DNA from: Branchinecta lynchi
Lineage: Eukaryota; Arthropoda; Branchiopoda; Anostraca; Branchinectidae
Direction of reading: 5' to 3'
NCBI GenBank assembly: GCA_023053575.1
Contig: JAKZAP010000014.1
Coordinates: forward strand, 7,068,001 to 7,132,000
DNA length: 64,000 bases
Within the stretch, counting starts at the first letter, position 1, and the number at the start of each line of letters is the position of its first letter. Under the pieces are notes generated by a model. That model was not told where the DNA came from. It ran no database searches and saw only the letters and a program-made list of their open reading frames with translations. The position numbers and the translations under genes were made by a program. Positions 24,101 through 39,100 of this stretch are shown here, in pieces.

Positions 24101-27100
24101 GAATCTACGATAAGAAAGATTTTGAAGAATAAAAGCGCCAGAAGAGCTTTGCTAATTGGCTCATCGCTGCACATGTTCCAACAGCTGTGTGGAGTTAACA
24201 CTTTGATGTAAGTAGGTTCGGTGCCCTTCCTCTGATTTCACTCATTAAATTAAAGAACGTAACTTGATACATATTCAAACAATTGTTGATAAGAGAAGCG
24301 GGTTAGCTAAGTTGAACATCAGAATAAAAATAAGAACCAAAGTTTTTTGACAACCTCGATCAATAAAAGAAGCGCTAGATTCAATGCTAGTTATAAGGGC
24401 TTTCACAACTTGTGGCATATAAACGAGCAACCATTCCTCAAGCCTTACCCTTGAAGACCCAAAAGGAGTTATTTCGGAAGTACTCTCGCAATCGCAATGC
24501 CTATCACCCATAATAATGTCGCTAGGTCCAGGGCGTACCACGGCGTGCGACCGTAGGGGGGTATGGAATCGACTACACTAGACATAACGGAACGGAAGGC
24601 CATGGTGCAGGCGAACAAGTGCTAAAAAGAGGAATGTGGACCAAAAAAGGAACGGTATACAAGAAAAGATGAACGCTGCATCGAGAAGCAAGCCACAAAA
24701 GAGGACAATGCACCGTCGCCTTCCGCCTTTACTGGCGCCGAATCAATCGACTAAAAGAAGGGACAAGTTAAGAACAGAGGTCAGGCGAACGAACTAAAAG
24801 ATGGAAAGCGAAAGCGCATCGTTCCTCTTTTGGTAGCTCTCCTTACCGTACAGCGTCTTCCTCTAGAAGAAGGCAGGGCATGGTGCAGGAGTTCTAAAAA
24901 CAGGGACGGATATTAAAAGAAAGCATGCTTAGATCAGGAGGGACACACCGTCCATGCCTCTTTTTTTTTTAGTATTCATGCCATTTTGCCTAAAAAAAAA
25001 GGCAAGGGTCCAGATACGCCGAGCATCTATTGGTACTCGTATGGGAATGACCCGTCATTATTTCCTAATTCGATAGGCTAAAGAAAGGTATGCCAGATCA
25101 CGGGTCCTATCCCTAGATATTTTTTTACTCGAGAGGCACGGGATACCAAACGAAGGCATGGACGGTGCGTTCCTCGTGGTGTAAGTATGCCTTCTTTTTG
25201 TAGGCCGTGCCTTCTTTTAGTCGATCCCCTACCATCATGGAGAAATTAGTGTGCGCCCGCGCTGTAATATCTGAGTCCCTCACCACCAGGCCCGTATCCA
25301 GGAATTGATTTCAAGGGGGGGGGGGGGGGTTGCCTGCGGGTCGGATAAAAGAGACATGGATCAGAGGGAAAAAACCTATAAAAAATGATTATTTTCGTAT
25401 GTTCCCCCCCCCCCCCCCCCCGGATACAGCCTTGCTCACCACTATTATCCGGGATCGACTAAAAGCAGGAAAGGAAAGGCAAGAGAAAAGTAGGAAAGAA
25501 TACTAAAACCAGGAAGGGCAAACTAAGACGAGGAAAGAATTACCAGGAATCGAGGATTCGAAAAACTGGCAAGCCTTTCCTCTGTTTAGAATCACGTGAG
25601 GGATTGAAAACTTACATTTGTAACAGTTCACCTTTTCCTCCTTTTAGTATTCGAAAAAACTGGCACGCTGTGCCGTGCTTTTCCTCAGTTTAGTTTCTCG
25701 TGAGGGGTCGGTAACTTACATTTGTAAAAGTTCACCGTTTCCTCCTTTAGTACCTTGTCGGTAGGCGATCTTGAGTCCAGCGAGGGGTCGGCAACTAAGA
25801 TATTTCAAGTCCACCATTTCTTTCCTGGTTTTAGTAGCTTGTCACGGAGAGTACCAAAACGAGGAAAGAAATTAGGAATTCTAAAAAACTGGCAAGCCTT
25901 TCCTCTGTTTAGTATCCCGTGAGGGGTCAGCAAGTTCGCCTTTTAGTATTAGAAAAAACTGGCAAGCTGTACCGTGCTTTTCTTCTGTATAGTATCTCGT
26001 GAGGTGTGTGCAACTTACGCTTGTAAAAGTTCACCTGTTCCTCCTTTTAGTCCCTCACGGGATACTAGGAAATGCTTGCCAGTTTTTTCGAATACTAAAA
26101 GGAGGAAAAGGTGAACTTTAACAAATGGAAGTTGCCGACCCCTCACGAGATACTAAACAGAGGAATGGATTGCGAGTTTTTTCAAATACTAGGAGGAAAA
26201 GGTGAACTTTAACAAATGGAAGTTGCCGACCCCTCACGGGATACTAAACAGAGGAAAGGCTTGCCAGTTTTTCGAATCCTCGATTCCTGGTAATTTTGTC
26301 CTTGTTTTAGTTTGCCCTTCCTGGTTTTAGTATTTTTTCCTGTTTTTCTCTTGCCTTTCCTTTCCTGCTTTTAGTCGATCCCCTATTATCCCGCTCTATT
26401 CCTATCTGACGAAAACAAAAAATGCCTTTCTGTGCTATGAGGGTAACTTCTCGTGGTCAAAAGGGAGAGAAAGATCTTTATTAGCTTATGAACAATATAT
26501 TGGGCCTTGCTAATATATAACGCTCTCTCCCTAATATTGTCCCAGGCGTATTGTCCCCCATTACCGCCAAGTCTATTATCCCCAAACCTAATTGAAAGCG
26601 GACAGCAGTGTGATGTGCGAAAGATTACGATAGAACATGTGACGGGAAAGTGTGCAATCTATCTCCTGAACGACAAGCCTTGCACCGTATTTGAAAAACA
26701 AACGACCACCATGACGGGCCAACAGTTTTTTATCATCCGAATGCCTAAATCCTCTGACCTGGGGACTGAAACGAATATTTGTCGCTTTCGGTTGTAGATT
26801 GTCCCGGACTTCCTAACCCATTCGGCCTTTGTTATGTTTATTGAAAGGGAACACTCAGGTTAGCAACTGGTATTGATGGTTGTGAACAGTGCAGAATGAT
26901 TCCTTTCAGGCCCTTGATTAAAGTTTAACCGAATAGGGCTGAGATCCAGCAGTCTAGTTACACTTACTTATTTACTAAAAATAGGGCCGAAAACCCGATA
27001 AAAATACGTTACATCGCTTATCTGCTATCCACGGATAATCGATTCAATCGAATGTACTTATTCGTTCGGATTTGTGGGAACTCTATGTTCTTGTCCCTCT

Positions 27101-30100
27101 ATGCCTGAAATATTTAGCAACTACAAAGGTAAAAAAATACATGTAACAAAAAGACATATCATTTCTGAGTTGCTCCAATTTTCCGAGCTTAGCGTCCGTA
27201 ACACTGTAGACTGTAGACAAATCTAGACTTTTTCTTGAAATTCGAATACTCTTGATGACTATCTCTCCTTGCCGATCCAAAATCTCGGGCCTCTCAAAGT
27301 GCGAACACACGATGAGGATTTCCCGGCCAGATTTTCTGCACTTTCATCATCAAGTTGAACAAATTTCAACTTTTCCATATGGAAGTGATGATGGTGCCGC
27401 AAATCCGGGCAGGAATTCCCGCCCGGGAGCTCCCTATCCTCATCGTGTGTTCGCACTATCAGAGTATCCCAAGCGGAAGAAAGGCAGAAGTGGTGTAACA
27501 GCTGCTGCAAAAGATCGCGGTGATTGATTCACACAGGATTTGAGTCGTTGAGTTTGAGTCGTACGGACACGCTTACTCCTTCTTCCTGAGGATCGCTTTT
27601 GGACTTAGTCATATAGAGTATTTTCCGCGTCTGATTGGATTTTGGGTTGTCATGCAAGCAGCACACATTCTACATGTTATTACTAGAGCCCCCCGTGAAA
27701 AAATACAAATCCCTTAGTTGAGTCAAAGTAATTAAGTGTATTCGATTATCAGATGTAAAATAAGCTGCCTTTTCAGTTAAACTTTAGTGCTTCCCAGTTT
27801 TCTGCTCTGCGTTTTAGATGTACACAGCATGTTGTGTATTAATTAGCCTGAGGAGAGTCCTGGTTCTTTGCTCAGATACTGGATAATCCATTCTTTGTAT
27901 GTATATTGTTTACGAGCCGCGTATTGTTTTTTTTTTTTTTTATGTTTTTTGCACTTTCTCCGTTATTGTTGTTGTCAGTAATGTGTGTTGTTACCATTGT
28001 AGTTGCAGTGTATTTCTTATTTTTGTTGCTGTTATAATAGGTGTTGCAGTTGCCGCGTATTGTTATTGCACTTGCAGTCTCTGGGTCAAATGCCCCATAC
28101 CGATCGCAATTCCGTCTGTCGGTCGGTCGGTCTGTCCGTTTGTCTGTCACACTTTTTCGAGTTGGGGTACTTCCAGATGTGCTAGGACGATGAAACTTGG
28201 CAGGCGTATCAGGGATCCCATCAAATTAACCTGGAAATAATCAGTCTCCCGATGCGAACATCTGGGGGGGGGGGGTGGAGAGCGGGGGAATCTGGAAAAC
28301 TGTGGGCAGTCTGTCACACTTTTTCGAGCTAGGGTACTTCCAGATTGCTAGGACGATGAAGGGCGGGGGAATCAGGAAAATTGAGTATCCTAGTGCGTAT
28401 AATAACTTTCGAACGGATGTTCGGATTGGAATGAAACTTAATAACTGAATAGATGACATATCTCTGATATTCCATTTGTAGTCCGGACCGGATTCGACAA
28501 CTATGGGGGAGTTGGGGGGGGGGGACCGAAAATCTCGAGATACGGTTATAATTGAGGGATCGGAGTGAAACTTGGTGGGAAGAACAACCATCTGCTCTAG
28601 ATAGATCGTTACACAACTGGACTGGATCCGGACGCTCTGGGGGGGGGGGGGGGGGGGTCTGGAATTCCGGTGATGGTGCTTTTGGGGATTTTCACGACGA
28701 AAATTGGTAGGCATATCACGAACCTGATCAAAGTGACTGGGAAAAAATTTCCTCGATCCGATCATCGTGGGGACAGTGGAGGGAGGGGGAATCCGGAATA
28801 TTGAGTCTGTGTAACTTTGGAACGGGTTATCGGATTGGAATGAAACTTAATACTGAATAGGTGACACATCTCCGATCTCCCATTTGAAGTCCGGACGGGA
28901 TTTTCATCATCCCCATAAGCCCGTTCTCGTGTTTGCCTTAAAGGACCTGTCTTACCTATACTACTAATTCTTCCTACTTCCATAATCACACCATACATTT
29001 CTAAACCCAGAGACCCCAATTTCGTACGGTACATTCCAACCCCTCTAACACAACCCCGCTGATTTTCTCGCTTGCCATGCTTTGCTACCTTTGATATGTA
29101 GAATGCTGTCGAAGGTTGTCTGCTAGAAGTTTTTCCATAAAAAAAAACCGGTTATATAACTTGTTTCCTTGTTTCGCTACAAGTCAACGGGTCTCGGAAA
29201 AGGCTTAAATCAGCCAAAGCTGCGGTTTATTTGTTGAAAGCATAGCATAGTTTTAAAGTATTCAAATATTTTAAAATGCTGTAAGTTGAAGAGTAAATAG
29301 TGCGAGGGGTCCTTTAAGGGTTTTGCTTATACATAAAGTTCTAGCTCCCTTAAAGTGCGCATCTTAACCGCAAAGTCGAAAAGTTCTTTTGATCAAATGA
29401 TACATCTCTGCCCATGATCATTTGTGCCACAAAGGTTTTGCTTAAGAATTTGTTTCTAGCACCCCTAAAGTGCGCATCTTAACCAACAAGACCAAAGGTG
29501 TCGATGGGAAGATTGGATCAAGACAATTTGGTCTTGTCTTCGCCAGGCTAATTATCAGAGAAAATCGAGTTCAGATATGCTATCTACCTATCTATACCTC
29601 TATAAGCCACATCTATTTTGACGATATTGACCGGAACTTCCTACTTTACTACTGCTAAATTTGCGGTTTCGCCCGAATTCCGAGCGAACTACTAGTCCAG
29701 CAAAAAAAGAAAAATTCAGAAACGAAGCCGGCGTATCTCCTTATCCCTATAAAGAAATCTAATCAACTTTAAATAAAATTTTGACTTAAAAAAAATGCGG
29801 GTACAACCGGATTCGGGACTAATTATATGTCCGGGTAAAAAATGATCATTATATACAGACTCAGCGTCTTTCTTACCCCTAAATATATCATCTAATCAAC
29901 TTCAGATAAAGTTTTTACTTTTAACATATTTTCCGGTATTTGCCGGATTACGGGTGAACTAGTTGTCCGGCGAGAAAATGGTTTTCACCATCGGGTTCAG
30001 CATGTCTTCTTACCCATAAATCAAACATTTAATCAACTTCAAATGAAACTGTTACTTTTAACCAACTTTCCGGTTTTGGCCGGATTCCGGACGAACTGCT

Positions 30101-33100
30101 TGTCCGGCGACAAAATTATTTTCACCATCATGCTCAGCATGTCTTCTTACTCCATACTCGACTATCACATTAGCTGTTTAAAAATATTTTGTTTGTCCCT
30201 TAAATTGAACCCCCACCCCCAAATATAGGGCTACAAAGCCCATCTACGAACTCGACTTTACCCTTGACCCAAACAGTCCTCATACCAAGTTTCATCAACA
30301 TATCTCATTCCCTTCGAGAGTTATCGTGCTTACAGACGGACGGACGGACAACTTTTGCGATGTCATAGGTATCCCTCCACTTGGGATCCCAAAAAGTGAA
30401 AAAAAATACTTTTGACGAAACGATATATATTAATGAGCCACAAGCGTCTGTTATCGTTTTTGTCTCAAGGGGTTTGCTTACAGATGAATTTCTAGTGCCG
30501 TTAAAGTGCGCATAGCAAAGTTCAAAAATAAAATGCTTTTTACCAAACGATACATTCGTAATTTCCGATTCTATGATCATTCTTATCTGAAGGGTTCTGC
30601 TTACAGATGATCAGAACAAACCCACGAAAAGGCAAATTCTATATTTCATCATCTGAACTAGCCTTGCAAGTGCTATATGAGCTTCCAGCTCTTGTTTTTA
30701 GTGGAGTGTTCCAAGGCTGTAACCTTGGTAGCATCTTTCGCAGCTTTCGGTTTTCGGTTTCCGGTTTTCACCGTATTTTGTGCAGCTCATAACTCGTGAA
30801 CCAATGCAAGTATCAAGTTCAAACTTGGTACTCTTGTGGGTATTGGGGTCTAGTTTTGTCTTTTGGGGGTCGATAACTGGACATAGGACGATGAATTTCC
30901 TTGTACATGTAGGTCCTACGTCTGGGAAATTTCTTTTAAAGTTGCACCTCCCGCACTCACACTGTTCATGGGCAACTGGGCCCAGATTGCCCGGGAGTTA
31001 AGTTCGTTACCCGTGACAGAAATCAACAGATATCAAGTTGAAACTTGGTAGGATTGTGAGCATTGGGGTCTCTTTTTACTGTTTGCGGGTCCCAAACTCT
31101 ACCCTCATTTGGTTCAGGGCAATTGGGCCCAGATTGCCCATTTTTTTATGTTTTTAACTTGACAATAACTGGAGATAAGACAATGAAATTCCTTTGTGCT
31201 TTTGGATCATAGTGGTTGGGGATATATCGTGTAGCTGAACCACCCCCACCCTCCCCGTTCATGGGGAAGTGGGCCCAAATTGCCCATGAAAAAAGTTTTT
31301 GACCCGTGACTGTAATCGAATTCCAAGCTGATATACTTGAGGAACAAGACCAAAGGTGTCGATGGGATCCCAAAAATCTAAGATTTGATCCAGACAATCC
31401 GGTCTTGTCTTCGCCAGGCTAATCATCAGAGAAAACCGAGTTCAGATATTATAATCTATACCTCTATAAGCCATATCTATTTTGACGATATTGACAGAAA
31501 CTTCCTGCTTTACTACTGCCAAATTTGCGGTTTCGCCCGAATTCCGAGCGAACTACTAGTCCAGCAAAAAAAAGAAAAATTCAGAAACGAAGCCGGCGTA
31601 TCTCCTTATCCCTATAAAGAAATTTAATCAACTTTAAATAAAATTTTGACTTAAAAAAATGCGGGTACAACCGGATTCCGGACTAATTATATGTCCGGGT
31701 AAAAAATGATCATTATATACAGACTCAGCGTCTCTTCTTACCCCTAAATATATCATCTGATCAACTTCAGCTAAAGCTTTTACTTTTAACATATTTTCCG
31801 GTTTTGGCCGGATTACAGGCGAACTAGTTGTCCGGAGAGAAAATGGTTTTCACCATCGGGTTCAGCATTTCTTCTTACCCATAAATCAGACATGTAATCA
31901 ACTTCAAATGAAACTGTAACTTTTAACCAACTTTCCGGTTTTTGCCGGATTCCGGACGAACTACTCGTCCAGGGAAAACATGGTTTACACCATCGTGCTC
32001 AGCTTGTCTTCTTACCCCGAAATCAAACATTTAATCAACTTCAAATGAAACTTTTACTTTTAACAAACTTTCCGGTTTTTGCCGGATTCCGGACGAACTA
32101 CTTGTCCGGCTAGAAAATGAATGTCACCATCGTGCTCAGCATGTCTTCTTACCGCATAACCGACTATCACATTAGCTGTTTAAAAATATTTTGTTTGTCC
32201 TTTAAATTGAACCCCCTCCCCCACCCCCAAATATAGGGCTACAGAGCCCATCTACGAACTCGACCTTACCCTTGACCCAAACAATCCTCATACCAAGTTT
32301 CATCAAAATATTCATTCCCTTCGAGAGTTATCGTGCTTACAGACAGACGGACGGACGGACAACTTTTGCGATGTCATAGGTATCCCTCCACTTACGTGTT
32401 GGGATCCCAAAAAGAGGAGTAAATACACATTTTGATGGTTCCAGACCCTCCATCCCTCCCGTTCATGGGCAGCTGAGCCCAGATTTCCCATGAGTTAAGT
32501 TCGTCTGTGACAAGTCTCAAGTTATTCTTTTGTATATTTGGGGAGTTATATCTATGGATGAGGATTTTGGTTTAACAGCCACAAATAAGACGACGCGACG
32601 TACTTCTTTAATCAAAAGTTGGAAACTGGACTCTTCTGTCATATGATCGGTGATAGGCCGTTCTTAATCAATTGTGACAAAGGGGGATTAGGCTGCTACG
32701 ATTTGGTTTATTGCACTTGTCAAGAGGTCAGACCATTAGTAGTAGAATATGTTGGAACTCAAGCTATTCATGCAAGATCTTTAACAATTCTTTGGATTTC
32801 TACTTGCGGTTTGTTTACATTTAAAGTGGGATGATTACAAATTAGGTTGTTTCACGACTAATTTGTGAAATGTCTTCGTTCTATAGCTGTTTGTATATAA
32901 AATGTGATAAATACTTACTTCCACACTCCACGTCTGAGCGCTTGCGCACTTGTTCTCTTGTTCATTATGTTTCTTGCATTTTCTCCATCATAGTTGTTGC
33001 CAGTAGTGTTATTTTTTCTTTTCCTTTCATTATTTGTTCTTTTGTTCTTCTACATTTAATTACTCCGTCTTTTTGTTTCTTTTCTTTCTTTGTTCTTCTA

Positions 33101-36100
33101 TATTTAATTACACCGTCTTTTTGTTTCTTTTCTTTCTTTGTCCTTTTGTTCTTCTATATTTAATTACACCGTCTTTTTGTTTCTTTTCTTTCTGTGTTCT
33201 TTTTGTTTCTTCTATATTTAATTACACCGTCTTTTGTACATTTGTGCACTGTGACAGGCAATAAACTCAATTATTATTAAGTACAGTGGAGTAATACAAA
33301 ATAAAAAAAGTAAACACGAATGGACACACTAAACAGAACACAATAATTGTTTTAATTTTTTTCAATCAATCAAGTTAATTGAACATGTTAACGTTCTGTA
33401 ACTACACTTAAACACGTTACACTACATTTTCATATAAAAGACTAAACCGTGTCTGCAATTATAAAACTATCTAAGAACATGATTTTTACTCAAGTTCTTT
33501 CTTGAATAAATGCTTTTTGGATCTAAAATTCTTTACTTCTAAGGTACTACAGTGGAAGCATTATCCAGATGAGTGGCTTCCACGATCCAACCGTCGTCGC
33601 TTGGCTATCTGTTGCTGTAACCTCGGTCAACTTTTTATTTACCGCTCTGAGTCTCCTTACCGTGGAGAAGCTTGGACGAAGGAAGCTTGTGCTGATTTCA
33701 CTAGCAGGTAAAGTGGGTTCTCCACTCTGGCAATCGTAAGTCCGTACGCGAGCGTGCTCGTCCGGACCCGGCGTGCTCTCATTGACTCAAACTCGCCAAA
33801 ATGGCCGCTAATGACCAGAGAGGACGAATCCGGATTCGAATCCAGGATTTTTCCTTTTGGCCGATCCAATCTTTTGCTTGTCAGGTTGGATTCTCGGATT
33901 CCAACCCTCAAATCTTACGAATCTGCTCAAATTTCTAGTCTACATTCTTCTAGTTTCTGTTTCCCAGTGTTTACACAGTGGGCTTAAGCAATCCAACTTT
34001 TCGGTCTCCTACCCCACCACCAACCATAATCAGTAATCTGTCATGTTATCCAATTATTTTAGACATGAGTGATTTTTGTCACCTCTGATTTTTAAACTAT
34101 AACCTACGTATAGGATTTGATTTTTGTTAGGTCGGATTCGAATCCTCAGCATGCAATGATTCCGATTCGTGCCTAGCCCTGGATTCGGATTCGAATCCTT
34201 TCATGGTCGGATTCGCCCATCTCTGCTTATGACGCGTTACGATTGATTCCGACAGCTTACTATTGTCAGTGGAGGACCCACTTAGATATTCATGGGTTCA
34301 GGGAGGGTCAGTGAAATTTATCAACTCATCGAAGTGAGAAACATAGCGCGATTGACGAAATTTACCACCCCTTGGATCTGTGAGTTGGAATGGGTCAGGT
34401 TCGGAAAACTAGGTCACGTTGGGGTCAGTTTGGATTCGTCCTCGGTAACTTTCCTGACCGATTTTCCGATTCCGATATTCGATATTCGACCGGATAGCTT
34501 CCCATGGTAAATTTCTTAGTATTAATGAGAGTCCATCAACCAGGTCCGTATTCAAGAAACTATGATTGTTTGTGTTTGTGTGTGTGGGGGGAGGGGGGGG
34601 GTTGTACCCCCTAACCATCCTTCTGGATACGGCATCTGTATGGTGGAGCGTGACAGGTTACAAAAAACTTGCATCCGGTGTTGAGCTAAACATTTGAATT
34701 CGTTCTTGGAAAATTTCTGGATAAATTCCTCCCCCCCCCCAAAAAAAAAGACTCACGCCCCTCCCAAATCTCAGCGATGGGGCTAGGTTTTTCCTACCGT
34801 TTTATCCGACCGGAAAGCATCGTCCCAACGAAGCTCTTAGTATTGATGCTAGCTAGTCTTTTGCCTGAATTTGGATATGTATGTGTGAACAACAAGAGGC
34901 TAGCTCAGTGCCAGCGATTTCCGTTCGCATTTCCGACCGGAAATGAGACGTGTCGGAGCGAATTAGATTTTTTGGCGAGTATGACGGAATGATAAGAAAT
35001 ACAAAGCGCCAATGTCTGACTTATCTGTTATGGAGTTTTGGCGAGCGTCACAGACGGAAATCAATCTGGAATGTTGTCGGCAAGATCCAAGATCTGCATA
35101 TGTGATTTTTTTTTTTTTTTTTTTCTTAGAGAACCTGTTTCGGATCTGAAACTCGGATTGGGAAAAATAAAATCGATAAAAACTTAACAGAAATATACTT
35201 AGTTTAATTGACGTATCTTGAAGCCGGATGTGTTTTCAATCGTACCTTTATCTTGCTACTCGATTCAAGTTTTCGAATAAGTTTCTGCTAATTAAAATTT
35301 TAAATGTTTTTCTTATATACGCACTGTATCGACGGTGATTACCGACATTTTGTCAAATGTGAATTATTAGCCGTGCCCTATTCGTAACTGCGTCGGGTAT
35401 GTCTATTAGAATTTTCAGCCAAATTTGAGCAAGCGTTGCGGGTACATATTTTTCTTTCTGGAGATTTGAAGCCCTTTCTGGCCTAGATCCAACCAGAAGG
35501 ATCAGTTGTGACGTAAGTCTATTTTAGTTTTACCAATTGGCTTACAATTACTTTTATTGCAAGTTTTTTACTAATTCTAAGAATTGTCATTAATAAAAAA
35601 AAAAGAACTCCTGATCGTGAAAAAACTCACTTTTTGAATGCGTTTGATCCTTAAAATTCATCTAGAATACCTTTTTCAATACAATTTTTCATTACCACCC
35701 TTATTTTTCTAATCTTTGATGTGAAAATTACGCTTCTTCTCCCCATAAATATAATACAAATTATCTCAAGAGCAAATCTTATTTGCATCTGTTCATTTGT
35801 AGTAATTTTAATTCTTGGGATAGAATTGAAGGGAAGGAGCTTTAAGAAGAATCAAGATGTACCATAGTAAAAAATAATTGATTTGCATTAAAAAAAAAAA
35901 TGTAAAATTTACTCTAGTTTGGAAAGAACTGAATCATCAAATCTAGGTACGACCTAGCAATTTGATTAGAGTACCTTTCCTTAAATTGGTATCGTAAAAA
36001 TAGATATGGCTTATAGAGGTATAGATAGGTATATAGAATATCTGAACTCGGTTTTCTCTGATGATTAGCCTGGCGAAGACAAGACCGAATTGTCTGGATC

Positions 36101-39100
36101 AAATCTTAGATTTTTGGGATCCCATCGACACCTTTGGTCTTGTTCTTAAAAGACAGTCGGTTTCTCGTAAAAATAGTCGATTTAAAAAAAAAAAAATAGT
36201 AGTTTTTGGGATCCCAAAACGTAAGTGGAGGGATACTTATGACATCGTAAAAGTTGTCCGTCTGTTAGCACGATAACTCTCGAAGGGAATGAGATATTTT
36301 GATGAAACTTGGTATGAGGACCCTTTCTGTCAAGGGTAAGGTCAAGTTACTAGATGGGCTGTGTAGCCCTACATTTGGGGGTGAGGGAGGGTATTGAAAT
36401 TAATGGGCAAACTAAATATTTTTAAACAGCTAATGTGATAGTCGATTATGGGGTATGAAGACATGCTGAACACTAATATGCAAAACATTTTCTCATCCAA
36501 CAAGTAGTTCGCCCGGAATCCGGCAAAAACCGGAAAGTTGGTTAAAAGTAAAAGTTTCATCTGAAGTTGATTAAATGTTCGATTTAGGAGTAAGAAGACA
36601 ACTATTTTCTCGCCGGACGAGTAGTCTGTCCGGAATCCGGCAAAAATCGGAAAGTTGGTTAAAAGTAAAAGTTTGATTTGAAGTTGATTAAATGTTCGAT
36701 TTAGGGATAAGTAGACATGCTAAACACTCATGTGAAAAGCATTTTCTACCCCGACAACTAATTCGACCGGAATCCGGACAAAACCGAAAAAAATGTAAAA
36801 AGTAATAAGTTTTATTTGTAGCTGATTGGATGACAGATTTAGGCGTAAGAAGAGACGCTGAGTCTGTATATGATAATCATTTTAGTACCGGACATATAAT
36901 TCGTCCGGAATCCGGTTGTAACCGTTTTTGGGATCCCAAAACGTAAGTGGAGGGATACCTATGACATCGCAAAAGTTGTCCGTCCGTCCGCCTGTCCGTC
37001 TGTAAGCACGATAACTCTCGAAGGGAATGAGATATTTTGATGAAACTTGGTGTGAGGATTCGTTGGGTCGTCGGACCAGTCAAGTTCGTAGATGGGCTTT
37101 GTAGCGCTACATTTAGGGGTGGGGGAGGGGGTTGAAATTAAAGGGCAAACAAAATATTTTGAAACAGCTAATTTGATACTCGATTATGGGGTAAGAAGAC
37201 ATGCTGAATACGATGGCTGAATACATTTTGTCATCAGACAAGTAGTTCGCCCGGAATCGGGCTAAAAACGGAAAGTTTGTTAAAAGTAAAAGTTTTATTT
37301 GAAGTTGATTAAATGTTCGATTTAGGGGTAGGAAGGCATGCTGAGGACGATGGTGAAAACCATTTTCTCGACGGACAAGTAGATCGCCCGGAATCCGGCC
37401 TAAACCGGAAAGTTTGGAAAAATTAAAAGTTTTATTTGGGGTTGATTAGATGTTCGATTTAGGGCAAGAAGACATGATGAACACTTGAAAAAACACGTGA
37501 TAAAAATTTCTACCTGGACATGTAGTTCCCCCCTAATCCGGCTAAAACCGGAGAATTGTTAGAAGCTTAAGTTTTATTTCTAGTTGATTAGATAACCGAT
37601 TTAAGGGTAAGAAGAGATGCTGAATCCGTGTTTGACAATCATATTTTACCCGGAAATATAGTTCGACCGGAATCCGGCTGGAGTCGAAAAATTTGTTATA
37701 AGTTAAATTTTTATTTGAAGTTGATTAGATGTTCATTATTGGGAAAGAAGATACCCTGAGTTCGTTTTTGAGCTTTCTTTTTTCGCCGGACAAGTAGTTC
37801 TGGAGTTCGGCCGAAACCAGGAAATTTGCAGAAGTGGCAGGAAGTTTTCGTCAAAACAGATATGACTTATAGGGGTAAACACACATGCTGAATCCATATC
37901 TGAACTTGGTTTTCTCAGATGACTAGCTATTTGTCCTTAATGTGTTTCTGAATTTTAATTGTACAAATGTTCAAGGAGTCTGGTGATGACTGGATCTGGC
38001 TAAGACAAGACCCAGTTGTCTGGATCAGATATTGAATTTTTGGAATCCCATCGAAATCTTTGGTCTTGTTTTTTTTAGATGCTAAAGTTTTATTTGAAAT
38101 TGATTAGATGTTTATAGGGATAAGGAGATACCGGAATTCGATTCTGAATTTTCTTTTTTGCTGGACAAGTAGTTCGCTTGGAATTCGGCCGAAACCGGAA
38201 ATTTGGCAGAAATAAAGCAGGAAGTTTCCTTCAGTCTCGTCAAAACAGATATAGCTTATAGAAGTATATCTGAACTTGGTTTTCTCTAATGATTAGCCCG
38301 GCGAAGACTGGATCTGGCGAAGTTAAGACTCAGTTGTCTGGATCAAATATGAGATTCTTGGGATCCCATCGAAACCTTAGGTCTTGTTCTTAAAATCAGC
38401 CAATATTTCGTCAGCACAGTCTTTTTTTTTAAATAATAGTCATCTTTATCTGCAAAGACTGTTGGTACAAATGGCCAGCCAGTCGGTAAATACCTTGACC
38501 CCCCCCCCCCAAAAAAAAAAAAAAAAAAAAAACATTTTGGCTAGTAATGCCTCTGCCGCTAAGAGTAAAGTTAAAGCAGTAGGTAACCTTTAGAATCTTA
38601 AATTATTCAGTCGTGGGCATGCCAAGTCTTGAGCTCCCAGCTCGTATAATTTATAAAGAAAATTATAATGATTCAATAACAGTGGACTGCTCAATTAGCT
38701 TCTACCAATTTAAGGAAAGGTACTCTACTCAAATTGCTAGGTCGTACCTAGATTTGATGATTCAGTTCTTTCCAAACTAGAGTAAACTTTACATTTTTTT
38801 TTTTACTGCAAATCAGTTATTTTTTACTATGGTACATCTTGATTCTTCTTAAAGCTCCTTCCCTTCAATTCTATCCCAAGAATTAAAATTACTACAAATG
38901 AACAGATGCAAACAAGATTTGCTCTTGAGATAATTTGTATTATATTTATGGGGAGAAGAAGCGTAGAGCATTAAGAAGCTCTACACTGCGCTTGTGAGAC
39001 CCCACCTTGAGGACGGGATGATTGTTGCATCACCCCACCACAAAATGGATGCCAAATCCCTAGAGGGAGTGCAAAGAAGAGCCACTAAGATGTGCCCACC

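Noticed and set aside
28241..28765. 174-codon minus-strand open frame with Pro runs
   Set aside because: It is the C-rich core of B5 read in reverse. Pro runs come from C-runs.
33034..33264. Hydrophobic 76-codon frame resembling a small membrane protein
   Set aside because: It is the translation of a TTTCTT-rich minisatellite.
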